Source of the DNA: Sphingorhabdus contaminans
GTDB taxonomy: Bacteria > Pseudomonadota > Alphaproteobacteria > Sphingomonadales > Sphingomonadaceae
Direction of reading: 5' to 3'
NCBI RefSeq assembly: GCF_007280415.1
Contig: NZ_VKKU01000001.1
Span: 1 to 64,000 of the forward strand
DNA length: 64,000 nucleotides
Shown: positions 1-8,458 of the stretch, in pieces
Position numbering within the stretch: the stretch's first letter is position 1
Layout of the letters: each line of letters opens with the position of its first letter
The notes under the pieces: model-generated
Database searches by the model: none
What the model was told of the DNA's origin: nothing
The model's input: only the letters and a program-made list of their open reading frames with translations
Position numbers and translations under genes: made by a program

Positions 1-1
1 T

Positions 2-289
2 GCAAGTTTTGTCTCGCCTTTCGTCGGCCGGCATGACGATAACGGCTTCGATGGAATGCAGCTGATCAGCGACATCCGGCTGATCTACGACAATTATGAC
101 TTTGGTACCGAGATATTGGTGGCAAGCGTGCGCCACGGCATTCACGTGCTGGAGGCAGCGAAGATTGGAGCTGATGTCATGACGGCGCCGCCTGCGGTCA
201 TCAAAGGACTGTTTAAGCATGTCCTGACCGACAAGGGCATCGAAGGCTTCCTTGCCGACTGGGCAAAAACAGGTCAGGCAATCGGGTGA
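2..289 (+). CDS. Transaldolase / fructose-6-phosphate aldolase-like protein, 3' part
   Basis: This is the C-terminal 95 residues of a class I aldolase of the small transaldolase/FSA family; the gene starts before the window. The frame is open from base 2 and reads [10 protein letters not shown], then [10 protein letters not shown], the family's conserved late strand, followed by [10 protein letters not shown] and the [15 protein letters not shown] segment, and ends in FLADWAKTG. Family members transfer or cleave dihydroxyacetone units in the cytosol (pentose phosphate pathway). The Schiff-base lysine lies upstream of the visible part, so transaldolase and fructose-6-phosphate aldolase cannot be told apart. 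The ATG at 56 is internal. Confidence 0.88.
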   Translation, partial: ASFVSPFVGRHDDNGFDGMQLISDIRLIYDNYDFGTEILVASVRHGIHVLEAAKIGADVMTAPPAVIKGLFKHVLTDKGIEGFLADWAKTGQAIG

Positions 290-304
290 GAAATGCTTGA
301 GGGA

Positions 305-333
305 GAACGGAACGGGTCGCAAAAATTCCGTTC
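305..333 (+). terminator. Stem-loop downstream of the transaldolase gene
   Basis: GAACGGAA (305-312) pairs with TTCCGTTC (326-333) around a 13-nt loop, 15 bases after the stop codon. A C-run rather than a T-run follows, so it may be a weak terminator or only a 3'-end stabilising hairpin. The rest of the gap up to 540 shows no convincing gene. Confidence 0.35.
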
Positions 334-540
334 CCCCCCAAAACCCCCGTAAAACGAGGAACTGGATAACGAATCAAAATTAGCAGGATTCGGAAGCCAT
401 CGCTTGTATGTTTCCGACATCGGTTGAAAATCTTCTACACTTGCGGACAAATGCCTATGGGCTATTGTCTGTATAGGATTGAAAGGCGGGCGGGAATATT
501 AGCCAATCCACGCAGACAGCGCGTTTGCGGGAGTCTAAAT

Positions 541-1176
541 ATGAACAAGCCCGAAATGGTGTTTCCCATCGCACATATTCATTATCACGACGAAATCGAC
601 GGCAATGGCAAGGTCATTGTCCCTGAAGATGTTCAGGATGCCATCCGCACTCTTATCCGGTGGTCGGGTGATGATCCAAGCCGCGAAGGTCTGCTGGATA
701 CACCGGCACGGGTCGGACGTGCTTGGCGGGAATATTGCGCGGGCTATGCCGAAGACCCTGCTGCCCATCTTTCCCGTACATTTCAGGAAGTCGGTGGCTA
801 TCATGAACTCGTGCTGTTGAAGGACATACCTTTTCAGTCGCATTGCGAGCATCACATGGCACCCATTATCGGCAAGGCATCGATTGCTTATATGCCAACC
901 GATCGAGTTGTCGGAATATCGAAGCTTGCACGTGTGCTCCACGGATTTGCACAGCGCCTGCAAGTACAGGAACGCCTGACAGCCGAAGTTGCAAACTGTA
1001 TTTGGGACAACCTGAAGCCCGAGGGTGTTGCTGTCGTCATTGAGGCGCAGCATGGCTGTATGACTGGCCGGGGCGTAAAGGTGCACGGGGTTGGAATGGT
1101 GACATCCAAACTGATTGGTTGTTTTCTGGATGACCAATCGAGCCGCAAAGAAGTCATGAGTCTGATGGGTTATTAA
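541..1176 (+). CDS. folE: GTP cyclohydrolase I
   Basis: GTP cyclohydrolase I converts GTP to 7,8-dihydroneopterin triphosphate, the first step to tetrahydrofolate in the cytosol. Zinc-site motifs are visible: FQSHCEHHMAPI carries the Cys-His pair and HGCMTGRGV the third ligand (Cys) and substrate-site residues. The protein from this start is 211 residues, normal for the family. The frame is open back to 424, but the ATG at 541 has GGGAG 8 bases upstream and gives the usual length, so it is preferred. It is a monocistronic gene by spacing. A short C4/G4 inverted repeat just after the stop is too small to call a terminator. Confidence 0.96.
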   Translation: MNKPEMVFPIAHIHYHDEIDGNGKVIVPEDVQDAIRTLIRWSGDDPSREGLLDTPARVGRAWREYCAGYAEDPAAHLSRTFQEVGGYHELVLLKDIPFQSHCEHHMAPIIGKASIAYMPTDRVVGISKLARVLHGFAQRLQVQERLTAEVANCIWDNLKPEGVAVVIEAQHGCMTGRGVKVHGVGMVTSKLIGCFLDDQSSRKEVMSLMGY

Positions 1177-1259
1177 TCCCCCCAACGCGTCGGGGAAATG
1201 TCTAATCAGCTTTACATTTTCCCTGTGCGCGCGCAATCTCCCGTGTGAGGGAGAGTGAA

Positions 1260-3212
1260 ATGATCAGGAAAGCTTTGTTACTCTTAGGCTGCGCCAGCGG
1301 TTTCGCCGGGGCTGCTTTTGCCGAATCTGCTGAAAAGCCCGCATCGACCGCTACGATTTCCGCGCAGCGCCTCAGCGCGCAAAGTCTGCCTGTCGATGAC
1401 GGTCGTGATGCCGACTTTTCGGATCGGGGGTTCATTGCCACTTTATCCGATCCCCAGATCAAGACAAAAGACGGCAAAATTGTATGGAATCTGGGTGCGT
1501 ATGACTGGATGGCCAGCAATACCGCTCCTGACTCGGTAAACCCCAGCCTTTGGCGTCACATGGGATTATTGCGAAAGCATGGTCTGTTCGCCCTGTCCGA
1601 AAACATGTGGCAAGTCCGCGGTTTTGACGTGTCCAACATGACGGTCATCAAGGGGCAAAGCGGATGGATATTAATCGATCCGTTGACGACACGGGAAACT
1701 GCGGCAGCCGCGCTTAAATTAGTCAACGAGACCTTGGGCCCACGTCCGGTCAGTGCCGTCATCTATAGCCATAGTCATGGTGATCATTTCGGCGGTGTCC
1801 GTGGTGTCGTTAACGAAGCCGACGTGAAAGCCGGAAAGGTTCAAATCATTGCGCCTGAACATTTTCTGGCCGAAACAGCATCGGAAAACGTCATGGCCGG
1901 ACCAGCCATGGGACGCCGTGCCAATTTCCAGTTCGGATCACATTTGCAGCCGGGACCTTTTGGACAGATGGGCAGTGGTATCGGGCGGGGTGTCGCAGGT
2001 GGCGACATCACGCTCATTGCACCGACCATGGAGGTTAGAAAAACCGGTGAAACACGGGAGATTGATGGAGTTACCCTTGAGTTCCAGATGGTGCCTGAAA
2101 CCGAAGCACCCGCTGAAATGAATGTGTATGTTCCCGCCGCGCGGACTTTCCTTGCTGCCGAGATCGCCACCTGTTCGCTCCACAACATCTTGACGCCGCG
2201 CGGGGCGAAGGTGCGCGATGCCCATGCCTGGGCCGGCTTTCTTAACGAAGCCGTCAATCTCTACGGAGATCGCAGCGATATCGTTGCATCAAGCCACTGC
2301 TGGCCCCGGTTTGGCCAGGATGAAGTCAAGGGGTGGCTTGCAGGACAGCGGGATAACTACCGGTACTTGCACGACCAGACAGTCCGGATGATGAACAAGG
2401 GGATGACGCAAGCCGAGATCGCCGAGGCATTGAAGGCACCTCCAGCCATTGGCGACCAGTGGTTCAACAAGGGATATTACGGCACCTACAGTCATAATTC
2501 CAAAGCGATCTACCAATTTTATCTGGGGTGGTATGATGCGGTTCCGGCAAATCTGAATCCCCATCCGCCCGAAATACGCGCGGCGAAAATGATCGCGGCC
2601 ATGGGTGGCGCTAAGAAGGTGTTGGCTGCTGCGAAAAAAGCGATGGCGCAGGGAGATTATCGCTGGTCTTCCGATTTGCTTAACAATCTGGTTTTTGCCG
2701 ATCCGAAAAATTCGGAAGGACGCGCTTTGCTCGCTGATAGTTACGAGCAGCAGGGCTATCAGGCAGAGTCCGCCATCTGGCGGAACATGTTCCTTTCGGC
2801 GGCGCGTGAATTGCGCCAAGGCGTCAAGTCGAGCATCAACACACAGAGCATCGATATGATCTCGGCCGTCCCGACGGGCCTATTGCTGGATTCGGTTGCT
2901 ACGCGGCTTGATCCTATTGCAATTACAGACCGGAAACTGGCACTCAATCTGCGTTTTACCGACAGAAACGAACAGGCCAAGATTTCGGTCGGCAACGCCG
3001 TCATGTTTAGTGAAATGGGCGCCGCTCATGAAAAGCCCGCAGTCACGGTCAGTGGACCGCGGCAGCTGTTTTTGGCATTGTTTTTCCTAAAGCTACCTTT
3101 GTCACAGCTAGAAGCGGCAGGGCTTAAGGTAGAAGGCGATCGTTCGCAGGTGGAAGCGTTGCAGGCGGCGCTTGATCCTATGCCAGGACCGTTCAATATT
3201 GTGGAACCGTAG
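1260..3212 (+). CDS. Secreted alkylsulfatase (SdsA1-like metallo-beta-lactamase fold)
   Basis: This probably hydrolyses primary alkyl sulfates (for example SDS) to alcohol plus sulfate. The 650-residue length matches SdsA1-type enzymes. Residues 1-21 form a signal peptide (MIRKALLLLG...AFA), so the product is periplasmic or secreted. The metallo-beta-lactamase zinc motif HSHGDHFGG has H171, H173, D175 and H176. Downstream lie the family's helical dimerisation part and a C-terminal SCP2-like domain (about residues 530-650). The ATG at 1260 is chosen over GTG 1245 because GAGGGAGAG precedes it at good spacing and it starts exactly at the signal peptide. No sulfate-ester transporter or regulator is beside it. 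Substrate is inferred from the family. Confidence 0.9.
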   Translation: MIRKALLLLGCASGFAGAAFAESAEKPASTATISAQRLSAQSLPVDDGRDADFSDRGFIATLSDPQIKTKDGKIVWNLGAYDWMASNTAPDSVNPSLWRHMGLLRKHGLFALSENMWQVRGFDVSNMTVIKGQSGWILIDPLTTRETAAAALKLVNETLGPRPVSAVIYSHSHGDHFGGVRGVVNEADVKAGKVQIIAPEHFLAETASENVMAGPAMGRRANFQFGSHLQPGPFGQMGSGIGRGVAGGDITLIAPTMEVRKTGETREIDGVTLEFQMVPETEAPAEMNVYVPAARTFLAAEIATCSLHNILTPRGAKVRDAHAWAGFLNEAVNLYGDRSDIVASSHCWPRFGQDEVKGWLAGQRDNYRYLHDQTVRMMNKGMTQAEIAEALKAPPAIGDQWFNKGYYGTYSHNSKAIYQFYLGWYDAVPANLNPHPPEIRAAKMIAAMGGAKKVLAAAKKAMAQGDYRWSSDLLNNLVFADPKNSEGRALLADSYEQQGYQAESAIWRNMFLSAARELRQGVKSSINTQSIDMISAVPTGLLLDSVATRLDPIAITDRKLALNLRFTDRNEQAKISVGNAVMFSEMGAAHEKPAVTVSGPRQLFLALFFLKLPLSQLEAAGLKVEGDRSQVEALQAALDPMPGPFNIVEP

Positions 3213-3228
3213 GTCCATATCGGGCAGT

Positions 3229-4203
3229 TTACATTTCACCCCGTTCGCGGCGGATCGCGTACCATTTCTCAACATTGGCATTATGTTCTTGCAGGGTATT
3301 TGCAAAAACATGACCACCTTTACCATCGGCTACAAAGAACAGGGCTTTAGTCTTTTCCGGATTAAGGACAGCCTCGATTGCAGCACGTGAGGGGTTGGCA
3401 ATAGGGCCTCGGGGCAAGCCAACCATGGCATAGGTGTTATAGTCGTTAACATCGGCGATCTCTGATTGGCGGATGCGGCGACCGAGAGGCTTGCCCTTTG
3501 TAATCGGATAAATAATTGTGGGATCTGCCTGCAGCATCATGCCCTGACGGATGCGGTTGGAATAGACGCCGGCGACCATGCGCAGTTCCGACTTCAACGC
3601 CGTCTCCTTCTCCACAATAGAGGCAAGCGTCAATGCTTCTTCTGGTGTTTTTACAACTGTGTCGCTGCTACGTTTCGGCCACAGATCCGCCATCGTGCGC
3701 GTCATGGCGTCCTGCATGCGTTTCAGTACCGCTGCCCGGCTTTCGTTTTTCTCAAAAGCATAGCTGTCGGGCAAAATGGACCCTTCGGCCGGAATTTCTA
3801 TAGTACCGGTCAGACGGTCATTCGCCATCAGGCGCTCATACACCATGATTGATGGCCAGCCCTCAGGGATGGTCACCATGCGCTGTACGGTTTTTCCTCC
3901 GGTAAGAATGTCGAGCACATCGGAGTTTGAAGCGCCCGCAGGGATAATGAATTCGCCCGCCTTGATGGTGCTAGTGGCACCGAATATTTTTGCGCGGTTG
4001 ATGAAAGCGTCGGCGGATTTGACAACACCTGCTTCTTCAAGAAGTTTCGCCGCCGAAGTAATACTTGATCCAGGTTTAATGACAACCGATGTCTCACGGG
4101 TCAGGGGGCCGGGAGCCGTCCAGCCGTAAACAAAGTTGGCAGCAATTGCGGCAAGCAGCACCAGAGCTGCAATAATTGCCCATTTGGCCAATTTGCGCAT
4201 CAA
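3229..4203 (-). CDS. mltG: Endolytic transglycosylase MltG
   Basis: MltG cleaves nascent peptidoglycan glycan strands at the inner membrane and helps set strand length. A single N-terminal membrane helix (about residues 8-25) is followed by a LysM-like part and the YceG catalytic domain. The catalytic-Glu region reads LASIVEKET, followed by LQADPTIIYP and the GLPRGPIANPS signature. At 324 residues it is of normal length. It is the last gene of the fab operon, 39 bases after fabF, which is a common order in alphaproteobacteria. Confidence 0.95.
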   Translation of the reverse strand: MMRKLAKWAIIAALVLLAAIAANFVYGWTAPGPLTRETSVVIKPGSSITSAAKLLEEAGVVKSADAFINRAKIFGATSTIKAGEFIIPAGASNSDVLDILTGGKTVQRMVTIPEGWPSIMVYERLMANDRLTGTIEIPAEGSILPDSYAFEKNESRAAVLKRMQDAMTRTMADLWPKRSSDTVVKTPEEALTLASIVEKETALKSELRMVAGVYSNRIRQGMMLQADPTIIYPITKGKPLGRRIRQSEIADVNDYNTYAMVGLPRGPIANPSRAAIEAVLNPEKTKALFFVADGKGGHVFANTLQEHNANVEKWYAIRRERGEM

Positions 4204-4242
4204 ACAACCGTTCCGATGTTCAAGCAGCCCGGATGCGGCACT

Positions 4243-5502
4243 TTAGTCGACTGCTTTCATGATCAGGCTGGCGTTGGTGCCCCCAAAGCCGAAACTGTTG
4301 TTGAGCACAGCTTTTACCTCACGCTTCTTTGCAACATGGGGCACCAGGTCGACACCGTCCGTGCCTTCATCCGGATTGTCGAGATTTAAAGTGGGCGGCA
4401 CGATCTGGTCGCGTAATGCCAAAATGCAGAAAATGCTTTCCACTGCACCAGCGCCACCCAACAAATGGCCAATAGCCGATTTGGTCGAGCTCATCGAAAC
4501 CGTGGATATCGCATCCCCGAACAACCGCTTGACCGCGCCCAACTCAATCGTATCGGCCATGGTCGAGGTGCCATGGGCATTAATATAATCAATATCGGAT
4601 GGTGTCATGCCTGCCTTCTTCAGCGCCATCTGCATGGAACGGAATGCGCCATCGCCTTCAGGATGAGGTGCGGTTACATGATAGGCGTCGCCGGACAAGC
4701 CATAGCCCACGACTTCGGCATAGATTTTTGCGCCACGCGCCTTGGCGTGTTCATATTCTTCAAGAACAACGATACCGGCGCCTTCACCCATAACAAATCC
4801 GTCTCGGTCTTTGTCATAGGGGCGGCTGGCCTGCTCGGGCCGGTCATTAAATGTCATGTTCAATGCCCGGGCTTGAGCAAAACCGGCAATGCCCAGGGGG
4901 TTGACCGTGCCTTCGGCGCCGCCGGCCAGCATGATATCGGCGTCGTCATCGCGGATCATACGTGCCGCATCGCCAATAGAATGCGCACCGGTCGAGCAGG
5001 CGGTTACGACTGCATGGTTCGGACCTTTCAGGCCGTATTTAATGCTCACTTGTCCGGAAATAAGGTTGATGAGGCGGCCATGCACAAAATGCGGGCTCAC
5101 GCGACCGGGGCCTTTTTCGGCCAAAAGCAATGCCTCACTCTCAATGCCCGGTAAGCCGCCGATACCCGACCCGATCGAGCAGCCGGCACGTAGCTTTTGC
5201 TCTTCGGTCATTTCTGTCAGACCGGCATCTTCCAAAGCCTGGCCCGCAGCGTCGATGCCGTAAATGATAAACGGATCCACCTGACGCTGCACCTTGTGGT
5301 CCACACGCTTGTCAGGGTCGAACCCCCAGGGGTGATCCTTTGGCTTCACTTCGCATGCGATATGACATTTCTGATCGCTGGTATCGAAGCGGGTGATAAG
5401 GCCTGCTCCCGATTTACCCGCTATCAGATTGGCCCAAGAAGTTTCGACATCCCCGCCCAAGGGCGTAACCAGTCCCAGTCCCGTAACCACAACACGACGC
5501 AT
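4243..5502 (-). CDS. fabF: Beta-ketoacyl-ACP synthase II
   Basis: FabF carries out the Claisen condensation that extends acyl-ACP with malonyl-ACP in type II fatty-acid synthesis. The Cys-His-His triad is visible: VVTACSTGA (Cys), NAHGTSTMADT (His) and SAIGHLLGGAG (His). It is 419 residues long, as expected. It lies 132 bases after acpP, with a strong hairpin in the gap that may lower its transcription relative to acpP. Confidence 0.97.
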   Translation of the reverse strand: MRRVVVTGLGLVTPLGGDVETSWANLIAGKSGAGLITRFDTSDQKCHIACEVKPKDHPWGFDPDKRVDHKVQRQVDPFIIYGIDAAGQALEDAGLTEMTEEQKLRAGCSIGSGIGGLPGIESEALLLAEKGPGRVSPHFVHGRLINLISGQVSIKYGLKGPNHAVVTACSTGAHSIGDAARMIRDDDADIMLAGGAEGTVNPLGIAGFAQARALNMTFNDRPEQASRPYDKDRDGFVMGEGAGIVVLEEYEHAKARGAKIYAEVVGYGLSGDAYHVTAPHPEGDGAFRSMQMALKKAGMTPSDIDYINAHGTSTMADTIELGAVKRLFGDAISTVSMSSTKSAIGHLLGGAGAVESIFCILALRDQIVPPTLNLDNPDEGTDGVDLVPHVAKKREVKAVLNNSFGFGGTNASLIMKAVD

Positions 5503-5562
5503 GCTTTATCTCCTGGCGGGCTTTTGAGCGCCCAATAAAAACAAGTGGAGCCAAAATGCAAA

Positions 5563-5590
5563 CGGCTTTCCGGTTAAAACCGGAAAGCCG
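5563..5590 (-). terminator. Strong hairpin between acpP and fabF, probable partial terminator
   Basis: CGGCTTTCCGGTT (5563-5575) is perfectly complementary to AACCGGAAAGCCG (5578-5590), a 13-bp arm pair with almost no loop. On the minus strand it is followed by a T-rich stretch (TTTGCATTTT). It sits 45 bases after the acpP stop and 60 bases before fabF, so it would trim transcripts after acpP. Confidence 0.6.
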
Positions 5591-5634
5591 CGCTATCCTT
5601 AAGATGTGCAACGCAAGCGCGCTGCTGCACCCGA

Positions 5635-5868
5635 TCAACCGTTGGCGTTGATAAAGTCGATGGCATCCTTGACGGTTGCGATCTTTTCGGCCGCATCGTC
5701 TGGGATTTCCACATTGAACTCTTCTTCAAACGCCATGACGAGTTCGACGATGTCGAGGCTGTCGGCGCCGAGATCATCAATAAAGCTGGCTGCTTCCGTT
5801 ACCTTGTCGGCTTCGACACCCAAATGTTCTACAACGATCTTTTTGACCCGGTCCGCGGTATCACTCAT
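5635..5868 (-). CDS. acpP: Acyl carrier protein
   Basis: This 77-residue acidic four-helix protein carries growing acyl chains on 4'-phosphopantetheine. The attachment serine is S37 in [11 protein letters not shown]. It lies between fabG and fabF in the fatty-acid operon. The hairpin after its stop codon suggests extra acpP-only transcript, in keeping with ACP abundance. It is distinct from the exosortase-linked carrier protein at 27.8-28.1 kb. Confidence 0.98.
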   Translation of the reverse strand: MSDTADRVKKIVVEHLGVEADKVTEAASFIDDLGADSLDIVELVMAFEEEFNVEIPDDAAEKIATVKDAIDFINANG

Positions 5869-5949
5869 TTATTTGCCCCTTATAGCTTGGGAGGATTAAT
5901 ATCAGGACTCGCCCTAATGTCCAGAACGGCTGCTGGCAAGTGGCAAGCG

Positions 5950-6687
5950 TTAAAGCATCGCCATCCCGCCGTTTACATGTAATGTTTGGCCTGTGATATA
6001 TCCAGCCTCCTTTGAGGCGAGATAGGCAACTGCGGCGCCAATGTCTGTGCCTTCGCCCATCCGGCCCATAGGGATGCGGGCATTCAAGGCTTCCTTCTGG
6101 GCTTCGGGCAAGACATCTGTCATCGGCGTCGCAATAAATCCCGGCGCGACGCAGTTGACGGTAATCCCTCGACTTGCAAGCTCTTGAGCCATTGATTTCG
6201 ACATTCCGACCAGACCTGCTTTGGATGCAGCATAATTTGCCTGGCCGGGATTGCCTGTTGCGCCGACGACACTGGTAACCGAGATCATGCGGCCGAAACG
6301 GGCTTTCATCATCGGCCGGCTCGCTGCGCGCATCAGGCGAAAAGCGCTTTCCAGATTGATCTGGATCACTTCGTCCCATTCTTCATCTTTCATCCGCATC
6401 GTCAGATTATCGCGGGTGACGCCGGCGTTATTTACCAGAATATCGATCTGACCCAGTTTCTCCAATGCCGCCGGAACAAGAGCTTCAACACTTTCCGCAT
6501 CGCCCAGATTGCAAGGAATCGCGACGTGATCACCGTCCAAAGAGGCGCGGAAAGTCTCCAGTTTCTCAACATTGGATCCAGAAACCGCCAGACGCGCACC
6601 CTGGCTAGCCAGAGCGTGGCAAATCGCGCTGCCGATGCCGCCGGATGCTCCGGTAACAAGGGCGGTCATACCGGTAAGATCAAACAT
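5950..6687 (-). CDS. fabG: 3-oxoacyl-ACP reductase
   Basis: FabG reduces 3-oxoacyl-ACP to 3-hydroxyacyl-ACP with NADPH. The short-chain dehydrogenase fold is clear: the nucleotide motif TGASGGIGSA near the N-terminus, NNAG, an active-site serine in the SVTSVVG segment, and YAASK (Tyr-Lys pair). The start at 6687 (MFDLTGMTALVTG) gives the usual 245 residues and has GGGAG upstream; the frame is open further but the extension is not FabG-like. Its start lies one base past the crotonase stop, showing co-transcription. Confidence 0.96.
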   Translation of the reverse strand: MFDLTGMTALVTGASGGIGSAICHALASQGARLAVSGSNVEKLETFRASLDGDHVAIPCNLGDAESVEALVPAALEKLGQIDILVNNAGVTRDNLTMRMKDEEWDEVIQINLESAFRLMRAASRPMMKARFGRMISVTSVVGATGNPGQANYAASKAGLVGMSKSMAQELASRGITVNCVAPGFIATPMTDVLPEAQKEALNARIPMGRMGEGTDIGAAVAYLASKEAGYITGQTLHVNGGMAML

Positions 6688-6688
6688 A

Positions 6689-7483
6689 TTATTCTCCCGT
6701 AAACTTTGGTGCGCGCTTTTCCATGAACGCATTGATGGCTTCGTCATTGTCGGCTGTTGAATGGGCAAGAGCCTGCATAGCAGCCGACATTTCAAGGATG
6801 TTTCGCAATTCGGCTGTCTGCCCTTCGCGCAACAAACGCTTGGTCATACGCACAGCATGCGGTGGGTTCGCAACTATCTTGTCCGCTATTCGCCGTGCGG
6901 TGGCCATTAATTCTTCAGGCGCAACCACTTCGGATACAAGACCGATGCGCAATGCCTCGGCTGCGTCAATCATTTCACCGGTCAGTGCCAATTCGGTCGC
7001 TTTGGAAAAACCTACTATGCGGGGCAAAAGCCAGGCGCCACCATCACCCGGAATGATCCCGAGCTTGACAAAACTCTCCGCAAACTTGGCGTTTTCGGAG
7101 GCAACCCGGATGTCGCACATGCAGGCAAGATCGCAACCTGCCCCAATGGCATGGCCATTGACTGCGGCAATGACCGGGACTTCCAAGGCCTGGAATAAGA
7201 GAGGCAGACGCTGTATGCCATATTTGTAATTGCGGCGCGTCTGAACAGATTTGCCGGAACGAAGGCTGCCCACGTCGGGAACCATCTGTTTCAAATCTCC
7301 ACCCGAAGAAAAGGCGCTTCCTGCGCCTGTCAGGATTACACAGCCAATGGTGATGTCCTTGTCCGCCGCCTCCATCGCAGCGCACAAGGCGTCAACAACA
7401 TCATTGTCGGATATGGGATTGCGCTTTTCGGGCAGGTTCAACGTTACTGTCAGGACAGCGCCATCGCGTTCTTGTATCAACAT
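6689..7483 (-). CDS. Crotonase (enoyl-CoA hydratase/isomerase) family protein
   Basis: This 264-residue crotonase-fold protein is inserted between fabD and fabG. The oxyanion-hole regions SAFSSGGDLKQM and VNGHAIGAGCDLACM are present. The two glutamates used by classical enoyl-CoA hydratase are not: the first is Asp in GAGCDLA and the second position reads Phe in FAESFVKLG. An Asp in IPGDGG sits where dienoyl-CoA isomerases place a catalytic Asp. The protein may therefore be an isomerase or another crotonase activity rather than a hydratase. Spacings of 4 bases to fabD and 1 base to fabG place it in the operon. Exact substrate unknown. Confidence 0.9.
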   Translation of the reverse strand: MLIQERDGAVLTVTLNLPEKRNPISDNDVVDALCAAMEAADKDITIGCVILTGAGSAFSSGGDLKQMVPDVGSLRSGKSVQTRRNYKYGIQRLPLLFQALEVPVIAAVNGHAIGAGCDLACMCDIRVASENAKFAESFVKLGIIPGDGGAWLLPRIVGFSKATELALTGEMIDAAEALRIGLVSEVVAPEELMATARRIADKIVANPPHAVRMTKRLLREGQTAELRNILEMSAAMQALAHSTADNDEAINAFMEKRAPKFTGE

Positions 7484-7487
7484 GGCT

Positions 7488-8426
7488 TTACAGCTCCTTT
7501 AAAAGGGCTTCGATATCGTCCATTGAAATGATGCTCGTGGTCGAAACATCTTCCCCGGCACTACGCTTCACCATGGGGCTCAGCACTTTGCCACCGAATT
7601 CGACAAAATGGGTCACGCCCGCTGCTGCCATGGCTATAGCAGATTCCCGCCAACGTACACGCCCGGTCACCTGCTCCACCAATTGCGCCCGGATCGTATC
7701 CGGATCGATGACCGCGTCTGCCGTGACATTTGCATATAGCGGCACAATGGGTGTTTGCAGATCGGTTTTGGCCAAGGCTTCGGCCATGGCGTCGGCGGCC
7801 GGCTGCATTAATGGACAGTGGAAGGGCGCAGACACCGGCAGCAATATACCGCGTTTGATTCCATGGTCTTTCACAAGCTCGATTGCACGATCAATCGCGC
7901 TTTTGTGACCCGATATCACGACCTGCGAAGGATCATTGTCATTTGCTACCGTGCAGGTGTCACCTTCGGCTGCCGCCTGAGCCAAGGCTTCGGCTTTTTC
8001 GATATCGGCCCCGAGCAATGCCGCCATGGCGCCGATACCGACAGGAACAGCCGCCTGCATTGCGCGGCCGCGCAGCTTCAACAGCCGTGCGGTTGTCGCA
8101 AGATCGAAAGTGCCCGCCGCACATAATGCCGAATACTCACCAAGCGAGTGGCCGGCGACGAAGCTGCATTTGCTTCCAAGGGAAACGCTTCCTTCAACCT
8201 CAAGCACGCGCAAAGTGGCAATGGCATTGGCCATAATGGCGGGCTGTGCATTCTCTGTCAGCGTCAGGTCGCTTTCGGGGCCTTCGCACATCAATTTGAA
8301 CAGATTCTGGTCCAGAGCGTCATCGACTTCCTGAAACACCGCCTTTGCCGTCGGGCTTGCAGCAGCAAGTGCCTGGCCCATGCCAACGGCCTGACTGCCT
8401 TGGCCCGGAAAGATGAATGCGCGCAT
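7488..8426 (-). CDS. fabD: Malonyl-CoA:ACP transacylase
   Basis: FabD loads malonate from CoA onto ACP, supplying the extender unit for fatty-acid synthesis. FPGQGSQAVGMG is the N-terminal signature, VAGHSLGEYSAL contains the nucleophilic serine, and APFHCPLM supplies the catalytic histidine region. It is 312 residues, full length. It is the first gene of the operon; GGGAG lies just upstream of the ATG at 8426. The promoter should lie in the 32-base gap after the LD-carboxypeptidase gene or further upstream. Confidence 0.97.
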   Translation of the reverse strand: MRAFIFPGQGSQAVGMGQALAAASPTAKAVFQEVDDALDQNLFKLMCEGPESDLTLTENAQPAIMANAIATLRVLEVEGSVSLGSKCSFVAGHSLGEYSALCAAGTFDLATTARLLKLRGRAMQAAVPVGIGAMAALLGADIEKAEALAQAAAEGDTCTVANDNDPSQVVISGHKSAIDRAIELVKDHGIKRGILLPVSAPFHCPLMQPAADAMAEALAKTDLQTPIVPLYANVTADAVIDPDTIRAQLVEQVTGRVRWRESAIAMAAAGVTHFVEFGGKVLSPMVKRSAGEDVSTTSIISMDDIEALLKEL

Positions 8427-8458
8427 AGATGCTCCCTTTCAGATTTGTTTGCAGCCGC

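Noticed and set aside
424-540. Longer N-terminus for folE
   Set aside because: The extension is not FolE-like, begins with no good ribosome-binding site, and ATG 541 has GGGAG.
4465-5154. Long open frames antisense to fabF and to many other genes (for example opposite murA, 49683-50831)
   Set aside because: They mirror strong genes on the other strand, have Arg/His-rich non-homologous translations and no ribosome-binding sites; they follow from codon bias.
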